From: Anaerolineales bacterium
Lineage (GTDB): Bacteria; Chloroflexota; Anaerolineae; 4572-78; J111
Direction of reading: 5' to 3'
Assembly: GCA_020634935.1 (NCBI GenBank)
Contig: JACKAT010000005.1
Span: forward strand, 145,618-209,617
DNA: 64,000 bases
In this document: in pieces, positions 1 through 6,808 of the stretch
Layout of the letters: every line of letters starts with the position of its first letter
Position numbering within the stretch: position 1 is the stretch's first letter
Made by a program: the position numbers and the translations under genes
The notes under the pieces: model-generated
Seen by the model: the letters and a program-made list of their open reading frames with translations, nothing else
Told to the model about the DNA's origin: nothing
The model's database searches: none

Positions 1-1650
1 AGAATCAGGTTGGGAGGTGAGAGATGGGTAGTTGGTAATGGGTTCATTACCGCCTTCTGAGATCTGACGACTAACTACCGGCTTCCGACTGCTGACCTCC
101 GATGCTTCATCGCTGACAATGATATCGGTGACGGCTGGTTCGCCTTTGGTAATGGTGCCGGTTTTGTCCAAAACGACAGCCTGAAGCGCATGCGACCGTT
201 CGAGGGCAGTGCTATTCTTGAACAGGATACCCTGCCCGGCCCCTTTCCCCATACCGACCACAATCGCGGTTGGGGTGGCTAGGCCCAATGCACAGGGGCA
301 GGCAATGACCAGCACGGCCACCAACCGCACCAGCGCCGGGGTGAAGCCCGCGCCGCCCACCAACCAGGCAATGAAGGTGAGCACAGCGATGCTGATTACT
401 GCCGGGACAAATATGGCCGCGACTTTATCCGCCAGGGCCTGAATTGGCGCTTTGGAGCCTTGCGCGGCTTCGACCAGCCGCACAATTTGGGCCAAAGCCG
501 TATCGCGCCCCACTTTAGTCGCTTCGATCTTGAGCAAGCCCTGCTTGTTGAGCGTTGCGCCGATGACCTCATCGCCCACTTTTTTATCGACCGGCAAACT
601 TTCGCCCGTCAACAGCGACTCATCGACCGAGGAATAACCATTCACCACGACACCATCGACCGGCACCTTTTCGCCGGGTCGAATGATAACCGTATCGCCC
701 ACCTCGACCTGATCGACCGGAATATCGACTTCCATGCCGTTGCGCACCACTCGCGCGGTTTTGGCTTGCAAGCCCATCAATGCTTTGATGGCCTCGCTGG
801 TTTTGCCTTTGGCCTGAACCTCCAGCAGCTTGCCGACTTTGATCAACGTGATAATCGCCGCCGAGGTTTCGAAATAAACATGCCCGCCCAGCAGCCCGAC
901 CGTGACGATAATCGAGTAGATGTACGCCACCGACGACCCCAACGCCACCAGCACGTCCATATTAGCCGATTTGTTGCGCAGGCTTTTGTACGCGCCGACG
1001 TAATAATCCCAGCCGGTGTAAAATTGCACCGGCGTGGCCAGCAGCAGGAACAGATAATTGACCCAACCGGCGTGAGCCCAGTGACCCACCAGCCCAAAAT
1101 CACGGGCCATGCTCATCAGAAACAGCGGCAGTGTAAAGATCACCCCAACCCACAATTTGCGGGTCTGATCCCTGATCTCGCGCTGGCGGGCCTCTTTTTC
1201 CGCATCGACCAGCGCCTCGTCGGAGTCGGCGGCCACTACGCCATAGCCTGCCCTTTCAATGGCAGCAACCATATCAGCGCGAGTCACTGCGCCGGGGATA
1301 TATTTGACCGTGGCCTTTTCGGTGGCGAAATTGACATTCGCTTCCAGAATGCCCGGCACTTTTTTGTTCAGCGTCCGCTCGACCGTATTGACACAATTGG
1401 CGCAGGTCATGCCGGTAATCGGCAGTTCGATGCTGGCCACCGGCACTTCATAACCGGCTCGGTCAATGCGGTCGATGATAACTTGCGGCGTCGCCTTGGC
1501 CGGATCGTAGCTAATCGAGACTTTCTCGGTGCTAAAATTGACCGCCGCCTCGTCGACGCCCTCTACTTTTTTTACGTTTCTCTCAACCGTCGCCACACAG
1601 TTGGCACAGGTCATACCCAGGACAGGCATGGTGATCTGTTGTTGTGCCAT
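1..1650 (-). CDS. copA: Copper-translocating P1B-type ATPase (5' part; continues beyond the window)
   Basis: Exports Cu(I) across the inner membrane using ATP. Reading back from the ATG at 1650 (GGAG ribosome site just upstream) the frame stays open to the window edge, so about 550 residues are visible and the C-terminal part is missing. Two heavy-metal-associated domains each carry GMTCANC (first at residues 12-18, second near 90). Membrane helices follow, then the actuator motif TGES, the ion-binding CPC motif in ACPCALGLATPT, and the phosphorylation motif DKTGT. CPC plus two HMA domains is the copper class. It is the last visible gene of a minus-strand copper operon with csoR. Oddity: just after DKTGT the frame contains about 33 residues (positions 1-100 of the window) rich in ITNYP-like peptide that look derived from the local palindromic repeats. 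Confidence 0.95.
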   Translation of the reverse strand, partial: MAQQQITMPVLGMTCANCVATVERNVKKVEGVDEAAVNFSTEKVSISYDPAKATPQVIIDRIDRAGYEVPVASIELPITGMTCANCVNTVERTLNKKVPGILEANVNFATEKATVKYIPGAVTRADMVAAIERAGYGVVAADSDEALVDAEKEARQREIRDQTRKLWVGVIFTLPLFLMSMARDFGLVGHWAHAGWVNYLFLLLATPVQFYTGWDYYVGAYKSLRNKSANMDVLVALGSSVAYIYSIIVTVGLLGGHVYFETSAAIITLIKVGKLLEVQAKGKTSEAIKALMGLQAKTARVVRNGMEVDIPVDQVEVGDTVIIRPGEKVPVDGVVVNGYSSVDESLLTGESLPVDKKVGDEVIGATLNKQGLLKIEATKVGRDTALAQIVRLVEAAQGSKAPIQALADKVAAIFVPAVISIAVLTFIAWLVGGAGFTPALVRLVAVLVIACPCALGLATPTAIVVGMGKGAGQGILFKNSTALERSHALQAVVLDKTGTITKGEPAVTDIIVSDEASEVSSRKPVVSRQISEGGNEPITNYPSLTSQPDS

Positions 1651-1679
1651 TGTGACATCTCCTTATAAAAGGCGTAATT

Positions 1680-1736
1680 GGTGATTGGTAATTGGAGATT
1701 CTTTTAGGCAGTTCAATTACCATTTCCTAATTACCC
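1680..1736. repeat. Short AT-rich palindromic repeat
   Basis: The spacer between copA and the thioredoxin-like gene has GGTAATTGG on one side and a mirrored TCCTAATTACC on the other. It belongs to the same class of low-complexity inverted repeats seen at 5940-5985 and in several other spacers. Confidence 0.5.
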
Positions 1737-1737
1737 G

Positions 1738-2115
1738 TTAATCCTTTACAACCGTCAAAATCACATCCTCTAGCGCCTCAACCGGCTGTGGTCCAATGAA
1801 GCGTTGAACCTCTCGTCCCTGGCGGTCAAAAACCAGCGTGGTCGGATGGCCGGGAATGTGATAATCGCGCATGATAGCCGGGCCGTCGCCTTCATTCGCA
1901 TTGACGCGATTGAAAACGAGCCGCCCGCGATAAGTTTGCTCTAACCCATCCACGATGGGTGTCATCTCCGCTCAAGGGGGTCAGCCTTCGGTGTATAGGT
2001 AAACCAGGGTCGGTTTACCATCCACCGCCAGCGGCGGAATCGCTTCAGCGCCGCACCCTGTCAAGAACAGGATGAAAGCGAATAATAAACCGAATTGGAT
2101 AATTGATTTCATCAT
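1738..2115 (-). CDS. Thioredoxin-like lipoprotein, candidate double-selenocysteine (UPPU) protein
   Basis: A single frame of 125 codons runs from the ATG at 2115 to the stop at 1738, interrupted only by TGA at 1983-1981 and TGA at 1974-1972. Residues 1-21 are a lipoprotein signal (hydrophobic stretch, lipobox LTGC with Cys21). The frame then reads KPTLVYLYTEG-U-PP-U-AEMTPIV, where thioredoxins have KPVLV..WAEWCGPCKMIAP, so the two TGA codons (45 and 48) fall exactly on the CxxC cysteines. Downstream residues keep the thioredoxin fold, with GHPTTLVF carrying the cis-proline (P91). A perfect hairpin 18 nt after the second TGA fits a bacterial SECIS. If both are read as selenocysteine, this is an exported, membrane-anchored UxxU oxidoreductase. 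It lies between the copper chaperone and copA, so a role in copper stress or periplasmic thiol/copper redox is likely. Alternative: a pseudogene with two nonsense changes; SelA/SelB/tRNA-Sec are not in the window. Confidence 0.75.
1944..1960 (-). promoter_or_regulatory. Candidate bacterial SECIS hairpin
   Basis: On the coding (minus) strand ACCCATC-GTG-GATGGGT forms a perfect 7-bp stem with a GTG loop. The loop begins 18 nt after the second TGA and 27 nt after the first; known bacterial SECIS elements have the apical loop about 16-37 nt after the UGA with a G among the first two loop bases. Both rules are met, so one element could serve both UGA codons. It is inside the coding region, as expected for bacteria. 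Confidence 0.65.
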
Positions 2116-2189
2116 CGAAAAAGGTGTACCCCCGCCGACCCCATTATCTGGCGACAATAGCGGTCGGCGGTCAGCTAGCGGCAGTCGTT

Positions 2190-2399
2190 TTAATTTTCCG
2201 GTGGATAGTTGATCTCTTCCAACAGTGCTTTGATGCCTTCCCAACTTTGGGGCGGCTCATCCCACTCGACCGTAACCATCTTCGTGTCTTGTGAGGCCGA
2301 AACCATTTTGACGCCCTCCAGGTCACCGACTTCATTTTCAATGGTGCGAACGCAGTGACCGCAGGAAATACCGGGTACTTTGAATGTTTTGGTTTGCAT
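2190..2399 (-). CDS. Small copper chaperone (single HMA domain)
   Basis: A 69-residue protein with one heavy-metal-associated domain. GISCGHC near residues 10-16 supplies the two metal-binding cysteines, and the typical beta-alpha-beta pattern follows. It probably carries Cu(I) in the cytoplasm to CopA or CsoR, as CopZ does. The start at 2399 (MQTKTF) is preferred over an upstream codon because it matches the family and has GAGG upstream. It sits between csoR and the thioredoxin-like lipoprotein on the same strand. Confidence 0.9.
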   Translation of the reverse strand: MQTKTFKVPGISCGHCVRTIENEVGDLEGVKMVSASQDTKMVTVEWDEPPQSWEGIKALLEEINYPPEN

Positions 2400-2439
2400 A
2401 ATGTGTCTATCCTCTCTAACTATTACACGATTTATTTTC

Positions 2440-2473
2440 AAAAGGTGACTGTCGAGGCTGACAGTCACCTTTT
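2440..2473. repeat. Perfect inverted repeat, terminator-like, between csoR and the chaperone
   Basis: AAAAGGTGACTGTC at 2440-2453 pairs with GACAGTCACCTTTT at 2460-2473 across a 6-nt loop, with T runs on both strands. It can act as a bidirectional intrinsic terminator or processing hairpin, attenuating expression from csoR into the chaperone. Its core, AGGTGACAGTCAC, is shared with at least five other places in the window. Confidence 0.7.
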
Positions 2474-2511
2474 TTGAAGACATCGATCTTTTTCTATGGG
2501 CCTAAAAACAT

Positions 2512-2781
2512 CTATTTCTTGGCGTTAAAAACGCCCATAATCTCGTCGATGACCCGCTCCCGCTCAAATGGGTCATCGCCGCGAATGGCCGTCGTGACGC
2601 AGGTGTGCAAATGTCGATCCAGCACCATCGCACTCGCTTTTTGCAGCGCGGCTTGAATGGCGCTGATTTGGTTGACAATATCGATACAGTAAGCGCCGTC
2701 CTCCACCATTTTGGTTACGCCGCGCACATGTCCTTCAATACTTTTAAGCCGATTTACGATATTCTTTGTTTCTTCATCCAT
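2512..2781 (-). CDS. csoR: CsoR-family copper-sensing repressor
   Basis: An 89-residue all-helical DUF156/CsoR protein. The Cu(I) ligands are visible as Cys32 (in YCIDI), His57 and Cys61 (in HLHTC); the spacings of 25 and 4 residues equal those of Mycobacterium tuberculosis CsoR Cys36/His61/Cys65. Apo protein represses, and Cu(I) binding releases DNA. It is first in the minus-strand operon and has its own operator and sigma-70-like promoter directly upstream, so it should autoregulate the whole copper operon. Confidence 0.95.
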   Translation of the reverse strand: MDEETKNIVNRLKSIEGHVRGVTKMVEDGAYCIDIVNQISAIQAALQKASAMVLDRHLHTCVTTAIRGDDPFERERVIDEIMGVFNAKK

Positions 2782-2806
2782 AATGACGCCTTTGTACTGG
2801 TTCTCT

Positions 2807-2832
2807 TACCCCACCCCCCTGGGGGTGGGGTA
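2807..2832. promoter_or_regulatory. CsoR operator
   Basis: A perfect 12-bp inverted repeat, TACCCCACCCCC-CT-GGGGGTGGGGTA, lies 25 bp upstream of the csoR start. It closely resembles the known GC-rich CsoR box of mycobacteria (CCCACCCC..GGGGTGGG). It sits just downstream of the -10 element, where binding would block transcription initiation. Confidence 0.88.
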
Positions 2833-2837
2833 TTTGT

Positions 2838-2866
2838 ATATTAGCACTATTTATAATCGATGTCAA
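2838..2866 (-). promoter_or_regulatory. Sigma-70-type promoter of the copper operon
   Basis: On the minus strand a consensus TTGACA (2866-2861) is followed by a 17-bp spacer and TAATAT (2843-2838). The start site would fall at the edge of the CsoR operator. Confidence 0.85.
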
Positions 2867-3079
2867 GAATCAAAAAGTCGAGATCCTTGCCGGATAAAGA
2901 AATCATTGGCAAAACTCTCGACCTGTACAAACCGATGCAATTGAACAATAAACCTAAAGTAAGTAGGCGTAATTGTTTTCGCGATGTCTTAACCCGGACA
3001 GTTACTACGAACTAAAGCGCAATTGTACTCCCTAATGTCCTCTTAATTCAGACAATCTAGTTCTTCTTGGAGGGGTATC

Positions 3080-3895
3080 TCATTTTCTAGCCATAATGAA
3101 ATGGGATTTGAAGGGTATGCTGGTGTATCCGTTCATTGTATACTGACGTAACTGCTCCAAAACTTCCCGAATGATCGTTTGCTGCACCATCTCGTCGGCT
3201 CGATTGAAGCCCGCCGCCATCGGCGTGGCGCTGATGTGGCGCGGAATAAACTCGGTCAGGTGGGGCAGCGGTAAATCCAGCCGCCTAACCGTCATCTCGA
3301 TCTGCTTAAAGCCGGCGGCCTCAATCAGCCCGTAGATTTCGTCGGTATCGGATAAAGCAAAAGCCGATTGCAAGCCCGCCGCCGTCTCCGGGCCAATGTG
3401 CCGGGCGATGGTCTCGACCAGCGTATAAAAGTAGGGACTCTCGCCCATAGCGCACCATAGGCTCACAGCCATCCGCCCGCTCGATTTAACCACGCGGCGC
3501 ATTTCGGCCAATCCGGCTGCTTTTTTCGGTAAAAATTGCAGTGTTTGGGCGCACAGAACGACATCGACACCATTGTCATCAAACGGCAGTTGGGTGATAT
3601 TCGCTTCACGCCAGGCAATCGGCGCGCCATGCACCGCCGGCAGCGACTGGGCCACAGCCAGCATACTGGTATTGATATCCACGCCCATCACCCGCCCCGA
3701 TCGGCCGATCATCTGGGCCGCATAGCGAGCCGCGGCTCCGGTCCCGCAGCCAACATCCACCACGTGCTCGCCGGCTTGTAATACGGCGAAATCGACCAAC
3801 GCTTCAGCAAAAGGGCCAAGAATGGCCGGGGTTAAAATGGTTTGGTAGCGTTCCGCGGCTTCCTGGGCTAACTGCCATTGAGTTGAAGTTGTCAT
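3080..3895 (-). CDS. Class I SAM-dependent methyltransferase (UbiE/Methyltransf_11 type)
   Basis: A 271-residue Rossmann methyltransferase. The SAM-binding motif I is VVDVGCGTGAAAR (about residues 45-57), motif II gives GVDINTSML, and motif IV lies around DVVLCAQTLQFL. The substrate cannot be told from sequence. A GGAG ribosome site precedes the ATG at 3895. It is one of three similar small-molecule methyltransferases within 9 kb, all on the minus strand; the one at 4697-5854 has the same domain fused to another. No operon partner is adjacent. Confidence 0.85.
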   Translation of the reverse strand: MTTSTQWQLAQEAAERYQTILTPAILGPFAEALVDFAVLQAGEHVVDVGCGTGAAARYAAQMIGRSGRVMGVDINTSMLAVAQSLPAVHGAPIAWREANITQLPFDDNGVDVVLCAQTLQFLPKKAAGLAEMRRVVKSSGRMAVSLWCAMGESPYFYTLVETIARHIGPETAAGLQSAFALSDTDEIYGLIEAAGFKQIEMTVRRLDLPLPHLTEFIPRHISATPMAAGFNRADEMVQQTIIREVLEQLRQYTMNGYTSIPFKSHFIMARK

Positions 3896-3997
3896 GGGGT
3901 TATCTCCTTTTTTTGATTATATCTATATCAGTAATTAGGAACCTCTACCGGTGGGCGAAGGCGAAGGCGAAGAAAACACATTCTTAGGAGCAAAGCA

Positions 3998-4327
3998 ATG
4001 GCTGTATCAAGGAACACGGCCGATCAGGGCATCGATCAACGACCGACGAGTTTTGCCACGACCGATCAGGGCATCGATCAACGACCGACGAGTTTTGCCA
4101 CGACCGATCAGGACGTCGATCAAGGGCCGACGAGTTTTGCCACGACCGATCAGGACGTCGATCAAGGGCCGACGAGTTTTGCCACGACCGATCAGGACGT
4201 CGATCAGTCGCCGACGAGTTTTGCGGCGACCATTTCTAACGTTTTACCCTTTTTCGAACCGTTTCCTGAACTTCTCGCCGAGTTTCATCAGCTTAGGAAT
4301 GAGAATCAAATAACTTACCCATTCTGA
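3998..4327 (+). CDS. Possible small repeat protein encoded by a 5 x 42-bp array
   Basis: A 109-codon frame with AGGAG placed 7 nt before its ATG. Most of it is five copies of a 14-residue unit of the type TDQDVDQGPTSFAT, followed by a 40-residue tail with FFEPFPELLAEF. No known family is recognised. The array at 31824-32030 encodes a related 14-residue unit in the same frame, which argues for some selection on the frame, but a non-coding tandem repeat that happens to lack stops is equally possible. Confidence 0.35.
   Translation: MAVSRNTADQGIDQRPTSFATTDQGIDQRPTSFATTDQDVDQGPTSFATTDQDVDQGPTSFATTDQDVDQSPTSFAATISNVLPFFEPFPELLAEFHQLRNENQITYPF
4019..4228. repeat. Tandem array, five units of 42 bp
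   Basis: Five contiguous units with consensus start CGATCAGGACGTCGATCA. Units 1-2 and 3-4 are near-identical pairs and unit 5 is divergent. The DNA unit aligns with the 42-bp unit of the array near 31826 (shared ACGTCGATCAGTCG and GAGTTT). There are no spacers, so it is not a CRISPR array. Confidence 0.9.
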
Positions 4328-4427
4328 TGGCGCGACCTATTGCCTAGTATATAACATCGCGAAGCCACAGCCAAAAATAGAACACGATTAGGCAGATCGT
4401 GCGGATTAACACGGATAAAAGAATTAT

Positions 4428-4554
4428 GAGTTACACAGTTCAAAAGGTGACAGTCACTTGGGTGTGATAAATCGACCTGTTTGGGCTAAACGGAGGTTCA
4501 TTTTCGGCCAAAAGTGACTGTCACCTTGCTTGTTACACCCAACTGCGTAAATCC
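4428..4554. repeat. Palindromic MITE-like element, copy 1
   Basis: About 127 bp bounded by imperfect terminal inverted repeats GAGTTACACAGTT and AACTGCGTAAATCC, with inner arms AGGTGACAGTCACTT and AAAGTGACTGTCACCT. A second copy with perfect 14-bp ends lies at 28345-28472. There is no coding capacity, so any transposition would need a transposase elsewhere. Confidence 0.75.
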
Positions 4555-4636
4555 TAAGAATATCTAAATCAGTGAAGATCCGTAGATCCGTGTCCCATAA
4601 TTTTCGCCGGTGACGCAAATTTACCGCACCAACGAC

Positions 4637-4675
4637 GTAGTGCGTAACACATAGCACACAAATGATACGCACTAC
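4637..4675. repeat. Covarying hairpin, copy 1
   Basis: Arms GTAGTGCGTA (4637-4646) and TACGCACTAC (4666-4675) enclose a 19-nt loop. The copy at 32225-32263 has GTAGGGCGTA and TACGCCCTAC with the same 19-nt loop length: the T-A pair became G-C, a compensatory change that keeps the stem. Confidence 0.75.
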
Positions 4676-4696
4676 GCACTACAGGTATTTTTAGTA

Positions 4697-5854
4697 TCAC
4701 CTAACCGCTGTCACAATATGAGCCGGAGAACTGAAGGCCACGGAACCATCAGCGGTCACGAAGGGCTGCAGCACCTTCTCCGCCTCGGTGAGCAGTTGGT
4801 GGAACTGTTCGTCATCGATCATATCGGCCAGCGTCCAACCTTTGACATCGGTGGTGACCCAGGCTTCGATGGAGGCGAAACGAGCCGTGCCTTCGATGGT
4901 AGTGATTTGGGCATTGGGGATACCCGCCTCGGTGAAAAGCGATTGCAACAGTGCGGTGTCGCCCAGGTTAAAAGGCGAACGCAGGGCATTGGCCGCTTCG
5001 TCGCCGAACAGTCGCTTTAGCATCGCGGTGACGGTGGCATAAGCCGGTGTATTATCCAGCGAGTCCCACACGGCCACAGCTAATCGGCCGCCCGGTCGCA
5101 GCACCCGAACCATTTCGCTCAACGCGGCCCGCCGATCCTCAAAAAACATCAGGGCAAATTGGCTGACCACGACGTCGAAAGAATCATCCTCAAACGGAAG
5201 CGCTTCGGCGGGACCGTGCCGCCACTCAATATGAGGCGCTTTTTTCCGCGCGACGGCCAGCATCCCTTCATTAATATCCAGTCCCACAACCTCGCCTTCC
5301 GGCCCGACCCGTTCGGCGGCGGCGCGGGCCAGCACCCCCGTCCCACACGCCACGTCGAGGACTCGCTGCCCCGGCTGAATGTGGGCGGCCTCGGCCACCC
5401 GGCTGCCCCATTCGCCAAAGAGCGCCGGCACGAAGAAGGCTTCATAGACCTCAGCCGCACTGGTATTGACCTGACCCCGGTCGCTGTCGCTCATGGGTTT
5501 AGCCTCTATCTGCGCGGCAAAAGTCTGGATGACGATCTTTCCATCCCGGATTAGCAAAGTGTCGGTGGCCAAGGGGATTTTGAGCCGGGGCGACTCCCCC
5601 GACCAGACCACATAGGCCACCTCTTCATCGATAATCTGCTGGGCGATTTCAACGTCAGACCCCGGCGGAAAATCGGCCAGCAGTTGTTTGAATAGCCCCC
5701 GGATCTCCGCTTTGCCACGAAGGAGTCCTTCCGGTGTAAGAAAGATGGCCTCCTCGGCATAGTCAGCCATCAGGGCGTCCACATCGCCTTGGGAAAAGGC
5801 GTAGATGTGGCTGTTCAATACTTCTTCGGTTGGGTTTTTGGTTAGGGTTAACAT
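4697..5854 (-). CDS. SnoaL/NTF2-like domain fused to a SAM methyltransferase
   Basis: A 385-residue two-domain protein. Residues 1-115 form a SnoaL/DUF4440-type cone domain (EVLNSHIYAFSQGDVDALMADY, then FLTPEGLLRGKAEIRGLF). Residues 135-385 are a class I methyltransferase with VLDVACGTGVLAR (motif I), GLDINEGML, and DVVVSQFALMFF. The NTF2-like part could bind a small ligand or mediate dimerisation, perhaps presenting the methyl acceptor. AAGGAG lies 9 nt before the ATG. The methyltransferase domain resembles the 3080-3895 gene, so the fusion may be a recent local rearrangement. Substrate unknown. Confidence 0.85.
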   Translation of the reverse strand: MLTLTKNPTEEVLNSHIYAFSQGDVDALMADYAEEAIFLTPEGLLRGKAEIRGLFKQLLADFPPGSDVEIAQQIIDEEVAYVVWSGESPRLKIPLATDTLLIRDGKIVIQTFAAQIEAKPMSDSDRGQVNTSAAEVYEAFFVPALFGEWGSRVAEAAHIQPGQRVLDVACGTGVLARAAAERVGPEGEVVGLDINEGMLAVARKKAPHIEWRHGPAEALPFEDDSFDVVVSQFALMFFEDRRAALSEMVRVLRPGGRLAVAVWDSLDNTPAYATVTAMLKRLFGDEAANALRSPFNLGDTALLQSLFTEAGIPNAQITTIEGTARFASIEAWVTTDVKGWTLADMIDDEQFHQLLTEAEKVLQPFVTADGSVAFSSPAHIVTAVR

Positions 5855-5939
5855 CTAACATCATCTCCTTGAGTATGATTGGTAATCATAGTAACCATCT
5901 CAAAATAAGTTTTTGATCACAGGGAGATTAAGAGATTAG

Positions 5940-5985
5940 AGATTAGGAGATTGGATATGAAGCGATATCGCCAATCTCCTAATCT
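5940..5985. repeat. Purine-rich inverted repeat
   Basis: AGATTAGGAGATTGG (5940-5954) is perfectly complementary to CCAATCTCCTAATCT (5971-5985). It lies in the spacer upstream of the methyltransferase at 5854 and could form a strong hairpin. The same style of repeat occurs at 41588-41658, 47510-47579 and 51875-51980. Confidence 0.75.
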
Positions 5986-6127
5986 CCCAATCTCCTTGAA
6001 TGAGGGAATGATTTCTCGACAGTGACTACGATTACGACTTGAGCTTTGAGACTAGCATAACAGCCCAGCCGGTCAGATGTCACCCGTCAAAGGATGGGGA
6101 TGGGGGATGGGTTATCCTCTTTTGTAT

Positions 6128-6808
6128 TTACAGTGTTTCGGGTAATCGCTCCAGGCGGCTCACCCATTCGTTGAAATGGGGACAACCGGCCCGTAGGGCA
6201 TTCAAACCAATGGCCGCAGCTGCAGGCGCACCCACCCGCACTTTGAGGCGCTCGTATAAGGGGACGTATTTGATAATCCGTTTGCTGGGGGCGGTGGCAT
6301 CGCCTTCGTTGATTTCTTCTGGGGCCAGCCCATCAACTTCGCGTTGTAATTTGGCAAATACCTTTTCCGTTTTGGCAATCCGGCGGGCTAACTGGGAGAG
6401 ATCGCAGTAGAGCAATGCCTCAAATTCATGGAGTTGAATGTAGGGCAAAAAGCGGGGGTCTCCCATTTCCGCTTCAAGCGCGGCCTCAAGCATAGCAATA
6501 CGTTGTTGAGCTGTATTTTGCTTTTTGGCTTCGGCCCAGCCTGGAAAGTCAGAAGGCAGGGCATACAAATCGACCATCGTCGTAAAGCGAGCCTCCGGTT
6601 GTCTATCCTGGCGCATCAGGCGGATTAAATCATCCCGAAGTTTGGCGAAATTAAAGATGCCACCCCGACTGCCCAATTTCCGCTGGGTAACGACTACGCG
6701 GGGCCGTAGATCGACTTCGAACTGGATAAGATGAGGTTGCAAAACTGCTTCAGCAAATCTTCGTTCCGTTTGCCCCTCTACGGTTAAATAAAGCCGTACC
6801 CATGACAT
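6128..6808 (-). CDS. DUF4276 (TOPRIM-like) protein, partner of the AAA ATPase
   Basis: A 226-residue protein starting with LYLTVEGQTERRF, the conserved first motif of DUF4276 that resembles the TOPRIM glutamate motif. It continues with MVDLYALPSDFPGW and ends with the family signature LHEFEALLYCD. It overlaps the upstream ATPase by one base (TGATG), so the two are translationally coupled. AAA-ATPase plus TOPRIM-like gene pairs are typical of anti-phage modules (OLD, PARIS and AbiL-type systems are relatives in organisation). Nuclease activity is inferred from the fold only. Confidence 0.85.
   Translation of the reverse strand: MSWVRLYLTVEGQTERRFAEAVLQPHLIQFEVDLRPRVVVTQRKLGSRGGIFNFAKLRDDLIRLMRQDRQPEARFTTMVDLYALPSDFPGWAEAKKQNTAQQRIAMLEAALEAEMGDPRFLPYIQLHEFEALLYCDLSQLARRIAKTEKVFAKLQREVDGLAPEEINEGDATAPSKRIIKYVPLYERLKVRVGAPAAAAIGLNALRAGCPHFNEWVSRLERLPETL

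Noticed and set aside
460..1668. Long plus-strand open frame of 402 codons
   Set aside because: It lies opposite copA, whose product has complete HMA, TGES, CPC and DKTGT motifs. The plus frame has no recognisable domain.
1738..2244. Two separate short genes in place of the thioredoxin-like protein
   Set aside because: They are in the same frame, and only the TGA codons separate them. The first piece ends just before the active site and the second lacks its N-terminal strand.
4019..4228. CRISPR array
   Set aside because: The units are contiguous, with no unique spacers and no cas genes nearby.
3951..4313. Alternative frame through the 42-bp array (RPIRASINDRRVLP repeats)
   Set aside because: It lacks a ribosome site. 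The other frame has AGGAG at the right distance and aligns with the other array.
4454..4672. 72-codon minus-strand frame
   Set aside because: It runs through two repeat elements and has no features of its own.
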